A stretch of DNA of 50,248 bases, from IMG/VR virus record IMGVR_UViG_3300035698_012004, positions 1 to 50,248 of that record. One strand, given 5' to 3'. The notes below the pieces were generated by a model, which ran no database searches, was not told the DNA's origin, and saw only the letters and a list, made by a program, of their open reading frames with translations. The stretch comes from a virus. The translations under genes and the position numbers were made by a program. Shown piece by piece: positions 7,375 to 14,003 of this stretch (position 1 is the first letter of the stretch; each line of letters begins with the position of its first letter).

Positions 7375-7556
7375 AACCCCTTCGCTACACGTGCCGTCGC
7401 TGTGGGGTGGTGATCCCGGCCGACCGCGTCGTGGAACTGGACGGCGGCCGGCGGCTCGCCTGCCCTGTCTGCGGCGGCACGTGTGACGAGGTGGCGGGAC
7501 GAAGGAAACTGCTCAGCCCAACCATACGGGAGGTTACCCATGCAAACGGAAGATAA
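7371..7556 (+). CDS. Small zinc-ribbon protein, 61 aa
   Basis: CRRCGVVIPADRVVEL, then CPVCGGTCDEV, forms a four-Cys zinc ribbon. Coupled to the previous gene by ATGA overlap, and overlaps the next gene by 17 bases. Role unknown. Confidence 0.7.
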   Translation: MKPLRYTCRRCGVVIPADRVVELDGGRRLACPVCGGTCDEVAGRRKLLSPTIREVTHANGR

Positions 7557-7812
7557 AGTCCGCAAGGCGATCGCGGAATACCGGAAGGCCCAGCAGGATT
7601 TGACCGCGGCCCAGCAGGATTTGACCGCGGCACAGGCCGCGGTCCCGACGGCAGAGCAGGCATTTAAGCAGGCGTTTGCCCATCTCGCCACGGCGATGCA
7701 CGCTGCCTATGGCAGCGGGGCCGAGGTGCGAATGAAGGGGGTTCTCTGCACCCTCGGTCGCCACGATGAACTCACCTCAAAGCCCTCCAAACTGCGGGTC
7801 TTAACGGACTAA
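7540..7812 (+). CDS. Coiled-coil protein with 21-bp tandem repeat
   Basis: A 90-aa protein whose N-terminal half is one long helix. The codons for AQQDLTA occur twice through an exact 21-bp tandem duplication (7588-7608, 7609-7629). GGGAGG at 7528-7533 sets ATG 7540. The C-terminus holds a basic segment (TSKPSKLR). Function unknown. Confidence 0.7.
   Translation: MQTEDKVRKAIAEYRKAQQDLTAAQQDLTAAQAAVPTAEQAFKQAFAHLATAMHAAYGSGAEVRMKGVLCTLGRHDELTSKPSKLRVLTD
7588..7629 (+). repeat. 21-bp tandem repeat x2, in-frame
   Basis: Two exact copies of a 21-bp unit inside the coiled-coil gene, adding one heptad-length unit without shifting frame. Confidence 0.9.
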
Positions 7813-7821
7813 AGGAAACGG

Positions 7822-9330
7822 ATGCCCCTTGTAACGGACTGCCTTCAAGCCGCTCTCGAATACGCTGCGTTGGGGATCAGGGTGTTCCCGGTCCACGGCA
7901 AGTCGAGATGCCCAGAAAAGTGGCCGACGGTGGCGACGTGCGACGAGGAGCGGATCGCCGAGCTATGGGCCAACGGGGGGAACGTCGCCGTACTGTGCGG
8001 CCCCACGTCGGGGGTCGTCGACTTCAACGCCAACGGACCGCGCGGCGAAGAGATCATGCGCCGCGTCTTCGGCGGCGAGATCCCGACGACCTGGACTTAC
8101 CAAGCGCGACGGGGTCCGCACTGGTGGTTCAAGTGGCGGGAGGGGTTGCCGGCGAAAGCCCGGGTATTCATCGGCGGGGAGCTGGAGATTATCAGCGGCA
8201 ACAATGCCGCCTACACGGTTGCCCCGCCGTCCGTCGCCGATGGGGTCGAGCGGGTCTGGCTCCCGGGGTGCTCGCCCGGCGAGTGCGAGCTGGCCGAGAT
8301 CCCCGATACCACCCTCGCCTGGCTGGTCAACTTCGCCGGGTGCTCGGCTGAGGAACTGGATGCCCCGCCCGTCGGCAAGTCGTCTGCCGAGTGGGAGGGG
8401 ATATTGCGGGGCGCCCCCGAGGGGGCCCGCAACGACAGTGCCGCTAGCCTGATCGGGCAATGGCTCCGCGGCCTGGCCAATCTGGACGATCGCAAGCTGG
8501 TGCAGGGGCTCTGGGAGCACTTCCGCCTGTGGAACGAGCGGAACGCTCCGCCGTTGCCGGAGCCTGAGCTACGCCGGACGTTCGAGTCCATCTTCAAAAC
8601 CGAGCAACGGCGACGCGTGGCCGAGGAAGCCGGGGTGGAAACGGCCGTCGGGGTGGAGAGCCACACAGAGGGGAGCAAGGAGGTCGACCCCGAGTGGCGG
8701 CTGGTGATCGTCGAGTCAGATCCGCCTCGCTACGAGCTCCACGCCCCCCAGTTTGCCCGGGCTGAGGGTGGATGCCTCGTGCTCACTGCCCAGCAGATGT
8801 GTTCCGGCTCCGCGATCAGGATCGCGGCCCTGGAACAGGCCAGCTACCCACTGACCCGATCATTCGTCGCCCGGTGGGATAAACGGCAGAAGCGGAAGGA
8901 TGGCAGCTACGGCAAGTCGTCCCTCTATGAACGGCTGATCCTGGCGGCCGAGCACCGCGATGCCCCACCCGAGGAGCAACGGTGGCGTGTGGTCGCACAG
9001 CTTCTCCTGAGCGTGCTCGGGCAGGCCCGGGAACTTGAGACCGGAAGCCAGCCGGACCCCCGCGGCCGCCCCTGCCGGCTGGACGACGGGAGCGTGGTGT
9101 TCGGATTCACCCACGTCTGGCGAGACCTTAACTTTGAGGCCGATCGGGTCAAGCGCCCCGAGCTGACCCGGACACTCCGCCGGGTGCAGGGAGAAGACTA
9201 CCCCAAACGATACCGCGAGGGAGGGGTGGACCTACACCGACTCGACGGAGAAGACGTGACGTTGCTGCGGATCGCCGCGACCGGCGACGACCGGCCCGCG
9301 GAAACAATCGCGGCCCCTATAGGGAAATAA
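7822..9330 (+). CDS. Bifunctional primase-polymerase (prim-pol), altered active site
   Basis: A 502-aa protein with an archaeo-eukaryotic-type prim-pol domain (about residues 5-190): GIRVFPVHGKSRCP, NVAVLCGPTSGVVDF, RRGPHWWFKW and ELEIISG...APPS follow the family order. Motif I, normally D-x-D/E, reads D67-F-N69, so the second metal ligand is Asn; motif II His is present (H100). A helical linker follows, then a C-terminal domain of about 240 aa with no helicase motifs that I do not recognise. It would start replication or repair synthesis if active. AAGGAAAC precedes the ATG. Confidence 0.8.
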   Translation: MPLVTDCLQAALEYAALGIRVFPVHGKSRCPEKWPTVATCDEERIAELWANGGNVAVLCGPTSGVVDFNANGPRGEEIMRRVFGGEIPTTWTYQARRGPHWWFKWREGLPAKARVFIGGELEIISGNNAAYTVAPPSVADGVERVWLPGCSPGECELAEIPDTTLAWLVNFAGCSAEELDAPPVGKSSAEWEGILRGAPEGARNDSAASLIGQWLRGLANLDDRKLVQGLWEHFRLWNERNAPPLPEPELRRTFESIFKTEQRRRVAEEAGVETAVGVESHTEGSKEVDPEWRLVIVESDPPRYELHAPQFARAEGGCLVLTAQQMCSGSAIRIAALEQASYPLTRSFVARWDKRQKRKDGSYGKSSLYERLILAAEHRDAPPEEQRWRVVAQLLLSVLGQARELETGSQPDPRGRPCRLDDGSVVFGFTHVWRDLNFEADRVKRPELTRTLRRVQGEDYPKRYREGGVDLHRLDGEDVTLLRIAATGDDRPAETIAAPIGK

Positions 9331-9657
9331 AAAAGTGATTCAAATCGCAAAAGTTCCTCCCACGCCCCGTTTGCGTCACAAGTCGTTACAACCAAAGGGT
9401 TTACACGCGGGGCCAACTGCGGGAAGTAGCATAAAAGTTCGTCCCACTTCCCGCCAATGGTGTAAACACCCGCCACCCCCAGTCCCCCACAATAGGCAAA
9501 AGCTACCAAGGGGTGCCCAGTGTACGGGACGACGGGGGGAATTGGGGGGAACTAAAACCAAGTTCCCCCCGCCGCCCGATTGGGCGGCGGTAGGACTGAG
9601 CCGGACAGAATAGCCTACTGGATCAGCCGTGTCAAGGTCAGTTTTGAGGAGCCCGAG
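9331..9657. other. Gene-free region with stacked hairpins; origin candidate
   Basis: This 327-bp gap after the primase has no convincing gene. It holds a direct repeat AAAAGTTC(C/G)TCCCAC (9349-9363, 9433-9447), an inverted repeat GGGAAGT/ACTTCCC (9421-9427/9446-9452), a perfect 10-bp inverted repeat GGGGGGAACT/AGTTCCCCCC with a 7-nt loop (9544-9570), and a perfect 9-bp stem CCGCCGCCC/GGGCGGCGG with loop GATT (9569-9590). No T-tract follows, so these are not simple terminators. Position beside the primase makes a replication origin or a structured leader possible. Confidence 0.4.
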
Positions 9658-9906
9658 ATGTTCAGCGCGCGCGAGATCAGTGGGTTGACTGCGGTTTCCA
9701 CGTTGTCCGAGCTCCCCAGCGGGGTGATGGCGATGACCCCCGATGTGCTGGCGAACGCCCGGGAGGTCGACCCGGGCTTCCCCCGAAATGTACGGGTGAT
9801 CGTGATCCCTGGCCGGGGGAGACTGATCCTGTCTCCGGCGGATTTCGAGCGGGCGTCGTCTGCCCGGAGTGACGCTGCTCACGAAGGCGACCCGAGGATG
9901 AACTGA
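9658..9906 (+). CDS. Hypothetical protein, 82 aa
   Basis: A small protein with a hydrophobic central strand (NVRVIVIPGRGRLILSP). GAGGAG at 9646-9651 sets ATG 9658. It follows the hairpin-rich gap and precedes the methylase. No family recognised. Confidence 0.65.
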   Translation: MFSAREISGLTAVSTLSELPSGVMAMTPDVLANAREVDPGFPRNVRVIVIPGRGRLILSPADFERASSARSDAAHEGDPRMN

Positions 9907-9937
9907 TGCGCTGAATCCACATACCAAAGGGGGGATT

Positions 9938-10735
9938 ATGACCAGCCAACCTCTCAAGTGGCACGGCGGGAAGCATTACCTGGCCAAGCGAATCATCGGG
10001 CTAATGCCCCCACACCTCCATTTTGTCGAGCCCTACTTCGGCGGTGGGGCGGTGCTGTTCGCCAAGCCGTGCGAGGGCGTGTCCGAGGTGGTGAACGACA
10101 TTGACGGAGAGCTGATGAATTTCTGGGAATGTCTGCGAAACGTGACTGCCTTCAAGGTGATGGTCAGAGAACTTGGCGCATTACCGTTTTCGCGAGGGGT
10201 GTTTGAGTGGTCAAAAAACAAAGGACTAACGCCTGTCGATCGAGCGCTCCACTTCTTTTGTCGCTACCGCCAATCCCGCCAAGGGCTCGGCAAGGACTTC
10301 GCCACACTGTCCCGCAACCGCACACGTCGCGGCATGAATGAGCAAGTTAGCTCCTGGCTCTCGGCCATCGAGGGCTTGCCCGAGGCCCACGAGCGACTGA
10401 AGCGGGTGGTGATTCTGTTCGGTGATGCGCTCGACGTGATCCGGCAACAGGACGGACCGAAGACGCACTTCTATTGCGATCCGCCGTACCTGCACGAGAC
10501 ACGAACGGCAAAGGATTGCTACGAGCACGAGATGACGGTGGAAGACCATGAACACCTACTGGATACGCTCGGCACCAGCGACGGTACGTTTCAATTGTCC
10601 GGCTATCATTCCAAACTGTACGATATGGTGGCAAAACATTATGACTGGCGTTGCGTCGAGATCGACCTGCCGAACAACGCTTCGAGCGCGAAGGTGAAAG
10701 AGCGGAAAGTCGAATGCGTGTGGATGAACTACTGA
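9938..10735 (+). CDS. dam: Dam-type (D12 class) N6-adenine DNA methyltransferase
   Basis: 265 aa, the usual length for the family. Transfers a methyl group from SAM to adenine. Motifs: N-terminal KWHGGKHYLAKRI, SAM-binding FVEPYFGGGAVLF with acidic VVNDIDGE, and the catalytic DPPY tetrad near residue 181 (HFYCDPPYLHE). No cognate restriction enzyme is adjacent, so it is probably an orphan methylase that protects phage DNA or times replication or packaging. GGGGGG lies 6 bases before ATG. Confidence 0.92.
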   Translation: MTSQPLKWHGGKHYLAKRIIGLMPPHLHFVEPYFGGGAVLFAKPCEGVSEVVNDIDGELMNFWECLRNVTAFKVMVRELGALPFSRGVFEWSKNKGLTPVDRALHFFCRYRQSRQGLGKDFATLSRNRTRRGMNEQVSSWLSAIEGLPEAHERLKRVVILFGDALDVIRQQDGPKTHFYCDPPYLHETRTAKDCYEHEMTVEDHEHLLDTLGTSDGTFQLSGYHSKLYDMVAKHYDWRCVEIDLPNNASSAKVKERKVECVWMNY

Positions 10736-10754
10736 CATGAGGAGACCCACCACA

Positions 10755-10961
10755 ATGTTGACCCTACGAAAGCTGGAGCGCGAAATCCTGATGGGGGCCC
10801 AGCAGTTCTTCGCCAACCCCAAGCTGCGGCAAAAGCACATCCTGCTGTGGTCGGCCAACCGGAACGCCGTGGCCAAGGACCTGCTCGTCACCGAGGTCAT
10901 GGCCGAGCTGCCCGGCATCGGAATCTGGGTGGCGATTGCCAAGGAGCATGATGGGCGATGA
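10755..10961 (+). CDS. Hypothetical protein, 68 aa
   Basis: Helical small protein (LTLRKLEREILMGAQQFF). An upstream ATG at 10737 is in frame, but AGGAGA at 10740-10745 lies inside that extension and correctly spaced from ATG 10755, so the shorter form is preferred. Overlaps the next gene by ATGA. Confidence 0.65.
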   Translation: MLTLRKLEREILMGAQQFFANPKLRQKHILLWSANRNAVAKDLLVTEVMAELPGIGIWVAIAKEHDGR

Positions 10962-11734
10962 ACGTAACCGCCAAAACGATCCTTGATCTGCTTCGTGCCC
11001 GTCACGCGGACGACGTATTCGTTGCCGAGTGCAAGGACGGACCATCGCGCTCCGGTGGACATCAGCGGATGGATGCCTGGGCGATGAAACGTTCATGGCG
11101 ACACCCTCTCGTAACCGCTTACGAGATCAAGGTGAGTCGACAAGACTTCCTGCGGGATGAGAAGTGGCGGGGGCATCTCCCGTATTGCAACGAGTTCTAC
11201 TTTGCGTGTGCGCACGGGATCGTGCAACCCGACGAGATCCCCCAGGAAGCCGGGCTACTCGTTGGGAGTCGCAACACGCGACGGCTGCATACCAAGAAGA
11301 AAGCTCCCTACCGCGACGTTTGCATCCCCGAGTCGGTCTACCGATACGTCCTGTTCAGCCGGGTGAAGATCACGCGGGAACGGGCCACCGACGCGGGCGA
11401 TTATTGGCGGGACTACCTGGCCGACCGCCGGGACCTCCGCAACGTCGGGCACGCTGTAAGCCGCAAGCTGCGGGAGACCATCGCGCAGCGGGTCGACCAG
11501 GCGGAGGATACCAACCGGCGGTTGCAGAAAAGGGTCGAAAATCTGGAGGCGATTGCGCGAGTATGTGAGCGACTTGGGATCGACCCGGCGACCTACTGCC
11601 CGGAGTACCGGGTGGAGCGGCAACTGACGGCGTTGCGCGAGGCGATGCCCCCGGGAGCACTCAAGAGTGCGGCCGAGTTGCACAGGGAACTTGGGGTGTT
11701 TTTGGAGGGGGTGAACGCTAAGACGTTCTCATAG
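10958..11734 (+). CDS. MmcB-like PD-(D/E)XK-type protein
   Basis: A 258-aa protein. The N-terminal half carries ECKDGPSRSGGHQRMDAWAM, then TAYEIKVSRQDFLRDEKW (E-x-K catalytic signature), and continues through the family-typical CNEFYFACAHGIVQPDEIP. This matches MmcB-like putative repair nucleases common in phages. The C-terminal half is a coiled coil (RLQKRVENLEAIARVCERL). The last codons and stop lie inside the first copy of the GTTCTCATAGGATTCG repeat core (11725-11752), so the repeat supplies this gene's stop codon. Confidence 0.8.
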   Translation: MNVTAKTILDLLRARHADDVFVAECKDGPSRSGGHQRMDAWAMKRSWRHPLVTAYEIKVSRQDFLRDEKWRGHLPYCNEFYFACAHGIVQPDEIPQEAGLLVGSRNTRRLHTKKKAPYRDVCIPESVYRYVLFSRVKITRERATDAGDYWRDYLADRRDLRNVGHAVSRKLRETIAQRVDQAEDTNRRLQKRVENLEAIARVCERLGIDPATYCPEYRVERQLTALREAMPPGALKSAAELHRELGVFLEGVNAKTFS

Positions 11735-11889
11735 GATTCGTTGAACGTGGCGCGGCATGGCGCGGCGGGGCGAGACGATGTGAGGCCAGGCAGGACAAGG
11801 CAAGGTGTTCTTATACGATCAGGAGTGAACGGGGCCCGGCGTGGCTGCGCTTGTCGTGGCCCGGCGTGGCCCGGCACGGCAAGGTTTTT
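11725..11889 (+). repeat. GGC-pentamer repeat element 1
   Basis: Two copies of the core (G)TTCTTATAGGATTCG-TGAACG (11725-11752 and 11803-11830, the second diverged) alternate with runs of a degenerate 5-bp unit of the form nGGCn, ending in CACGGCAAGGTTTTT. There is no ORF. The element fills the gap between the MmcB-like gene and the gene at 11922. Confidence 0.75.
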
Positions 11890-11921
11890 ACTTTTTCATT
11901 TCCACTTGAAAGGAGCGAGTC

Positions 11922-12524
11922 ATGGCGAAGAAAGGCAAGGCAGAGGGCATGGTCGGGGCGCCGGCCACGATGAGGCCGGAGATCGTGGTGTTCACGGTCA
12001 CGGGACTGTCTCCCCTACTCCAGAACAACCCCGCAAACTTCATCGGGGTTGACCAGGGTAGCGGGATCACGACGGGCAGGAAGAAGTACGACGACAAGGA
12101 GGAGGCACAGCTTCGATTATACATCGACGGTGACACGTTCTACCACCCGGCCAATGCTTTCACGAAGGCTGCCCTAAGAGCCGTCGCCGGCAAGAAGTTC
12201 GGCAAGATGTTCGCCACGACGATGATCAAGGGGGCCGTGTTTATTACAGAGCCGGGTGTCACGATCCTCGATGGGAAGGGCAAGCCGGCTAGGAAGTACG
12301 AGATCGACCGACAGCCGGTTGTTGTGAACAAGGCCAGGGTCCTTCGGTGCCGTCCGAAGTGGATGCCCTGGAAGATGCGATTGGCGCTGGAGGTGGATAT
12401 GGCGCTCCTCTCGGCCGAACAAGTGGTTGAGGCGCTTTCACTGGCCGGGCGGATCATTGGCATTGGCGATTTTCGACCCGAGAAGTCCGGCGCTTTTGGG
12501 CGGTTCTCGGTGGAGTTGGGGTGA
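11922..12524 (+). CDS. Hypothetical protein, Gly-rich C-terminal motif (RAMP-like?)
   Basis: A 200-aa protein starting at ATG 11922 behind GAAAGGAG. It contains FTVTGLSPLLQNNP, FYHPANAFTKAALRAVAG and near the C-terminus IIGIGDFRPEKSGAFGRFSV. The last motif recalls the glycine-rich loop of RAMP/Cas7-type RNA-binding folds, and similar proteins occur in phages. That link is pattern-based and unproven. It is flanked on both sides by GGC-pentamer elements. Confidence 0.6.
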   Translation: MAKKGKAEGMVGAPATMRPEIVVFTVTGLSPLLQNNPANFIGVDQGSGITTGRKKYDDKEEAQLRLYIDGDTFYHPANAFTKAALRAVAGKKFGKMFATTMIKGAVFITEPGVTILDGKGKPARKYEIDRQPVVVNKARVLRCRPKWMPWKMRLALEVDMALLSAEQVVEALSLAGRIIGIGDFRPEKSGAFGRFSVELG

Positions 12525-12532
12525 AGCAATTT

Positions 12533-12685
12533 CTGGCGGGGCAAGGCATGGCCTGGCGGTGCTTGGCCTGGCGAGGCAAGGCAAGGCGAGGCAAGGCAAG
12601 GCAAGGTGCTCTTATAGGATTCGGTAAACGCGACGAGGCGGGGTGTGGCATGGCGAGGCGAGGTATGGCGAGGCTCGGCAAGGAT
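12533..12685 (+). repeat. GGC-pentamer repeat element 2
   Basis: Runs of nGGCn pentamers, including several tandem AGGCA units, surround one core GGTGCTCTTATAGGATTCGG (12606-12625), ending in CGGCAAGGATTTTT. The AAGGA at the right end serves as Shine-Dalgarno for the next gene, 7 bases before its ATG. Confidence 0.75.
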
Positions 12686-12691
12686 TTTTCA

Positions 12692-12880
12692 ATGCACACA
12701 CGCACGACCATTTCTATTCCGCCTGAGTTGAAGACCGTGATGAATGCGTACGCCGAAAAGCACCCAGAGGTGAACTGGTCACGGATTGCATGTGATGCTT
12801 TTCGTCTCGCGATGCAAAACGGCATGCCATCAACATTCGAGGACCGGCTGTCTCGTATTGAACAAGAAGTGTTTCGCTGA
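12692..12880 (+). CDS. Ribbon-helix-helix (CopG/Arc-like) DNA-binding protein
   Basis: A 62-aa protein with the RHH pattern: beta strand TRTTISIPPELKTVMNAYAE, then helix VNWSRIACDAFRLAM. Such dimers regulate plasmid copy number, partition or toxin genes. Its RBS is the AAGGA at the end of repeat element 2. Its stop falls inside GTGTTTCGCTGAACGTGGC, a partial core of element 3, as with the MmcB-like gene. Likely target sites are the flanking repeats, but this is inference. Confidence 0.75.
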   Translation: MHTRTTISIPPELKTVMNAYAEKHPEVNWSRIACDAFRLAMQNGMPSTFEDRLSRIEQEVFR

Positions 12881-13017
12881 ACGTGGCACGGCCAGGCCCG
12901 GCCAGTTTTGGCCCGGCCCGGCGAGGTGTGGCAAGGCAAGGTGTTCTTATAGGATTCGTTGGACGTGGCAGGGCCTGGCACGGCGGAGCGATGCGAGGCG
13001 CGGCTCGGCAAGGATTT
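12869..13017 (+). repeat. GGC-pentamer repeat element 3
   Basis: A partial core overlapping the RHH gene end, a full core GGTGTTCTTATAGGATTCG (12940-12958), then nGGCn pentamers and the right boundary CGGCTCGGCAAGGATTTTTT. The same left and right boundaries occur in element 2. Confidence 0.75.
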
Positions 13018-13048
13018 TTTCTCCCCCTGCTCGAAAGGAGCACAAGCG

Positions 13049-13714
13049 ATGCGAACCATGAAGTGTGCGGAACTGGTGTTGGACTTTGACCTCTACCCCC
13101 GGAACAACCTGGACGGCCACAACATCCGGGCGATTGCCGACGCGAGGAAGGCGGGCGTTGAACTCCCGCCCGTCATCGCCGACAAAAAATCGAAGCGGGT
13201 GGTCGACGGATTCCACCGCGTCAAGGAACGGCTCCAAACGGGCGGGCCGGACGCGGAAATCGAAGTGATCGAGAAGACCTACCGCAACGAGAAGGAAATG
13301 TTCCTCGACGCGATGCGGTACAACGCGGCGCACGGGGCACGCTTGGACCCTTGTGACCGCACCCGCTGCACGATCATCGCCGATCGTCTGCGAATCCCGT
13401 TGGATTCCGTGGCGGGTGCGCTCAACATGCCGGTCGACAAGCTGGCCGGGCTGAAGGCCGACCGGACGGCCAGGGGGAACGGCCAAGGTTTGACGGTTGC
13501 GCTCAAGCACACCATCCGGCACATGGCCGGAAAGAAGTTGACCAAGCGGCAACGGGAGGCCAACGACCGATCGTCGGGAATGAACCAGGCGTTCTACGTC
13601 AACCAGATCATCGACCTGATCGAGGCCGACTTACTGGACAAGGCAGACGAGAAGCTGTTGGAGCGGCTAAGGAAGCTGCACGGGCTGCTGGAGGAGTTGC
13701 TGGCGGCGGTGTGA
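13049..13714 (+). CDS. ParB/Srx-fold nuclease-like protein
   Basis: A 221-aa protein with a ParB-like N-terminus: DFDLYPRNNLDGHNIRAIAD, then PPVIADKKSKRVVDGFHRVK, where GFHR matches the conserved G-x-x-R nucleotide-binding motif. A helical part follows, with an HTH-like segment (CTIIADRLRIPLDSVAGALN) and a C-terminal coiled coil (KADEKLLERLRKLHGLLEEL). The start is set by GAAAGGAG, 8 bases before ATG 13049. It lies between repeat elements 3 and 4, next to an RHH gene, an arrangement that recalls a partition locus. Confidence 0.75.
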   Translation: MRTMKCAELVLDFDLYPRNNLDGHNIRAIADARKAGVELPPVIADKKSKRVVDGFHRVKERLQTGGPDAEIEVIEKTYRNEKEMFLDAMRYNAAHGARLDPCDRTRCTIIADRLRIPLDSVAGALNMPVDKLAGLKADRTARGNGQGLTVALKHTIRHMAGKKLTKRQREANDRSSGMNQAFYVNQIIDLIEADLLDKADEKLLERLRKLHGLLEELLAAV

Positions 13715-13719
13715 ATCAA

Positions 13720-13969
13720 CGGGGCAAGGTCCGGCCTGGCGTGGCGCGGCGAGGCGCGGCGAGGCAAGGCCGAGCGCGGCAAGGCAAGGTGTTCTTATAG
13801 CATTCGATAAACGCGGCGCGGCTCGGCTGGGCATGGCGGGGCCCAGCGAGGTGTGGTGTGGCAAGGCAAGGCAAGGCAAGGTGTTCTCATAGGATTTACT
13901 AAAATATGGCTTGGCAAGGCCGGGCTCGCTCCGGCGCGGCCGGGCCGGGCAAGGCAAGGTGTTTTAACC
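13720..13969 (+). repeat. GGC-pentamer repeat element 4 (longest)
   Basis: Contains two full cores (GGTGTTCTTATAGCATTCG at 13789-13807; GGTGTTCTCATAGGATTTA at 13879-13897) and a partial GGTGTTTT at 13958, separated by nGGCn pentamers with several AGGCA tandem runs. No ORF on the plus strand; minus-strand ORFs here read only Leu-Ala-Pro-Cys repeats and are artefacts. Confidence 0.75.
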
Positions 13970-14003
13970 AGGGCGGAACCGTATGCTCCACGAGGGCAAA
14001 GTG

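Noticed and set aside
9335-9613. 92-codon Pro-rich ORF after the primase
   Set aside because: GTG start without SD, and the DNA is dominated by perfect inverted repeats; treated as a non-coding structured region.
12454-13957. Minus-strand ORFs rich in Leu, Ala, Pro and Cys
   Set aside because: They are translations of the GGC-pentamer repeats and have no RBS or domain content.
11725-13969. CRISPR array
   Set aside because: Repeat cores are irregularly spaced, the intervening DNA is itself a pentamer repeat and no cas genes are present.
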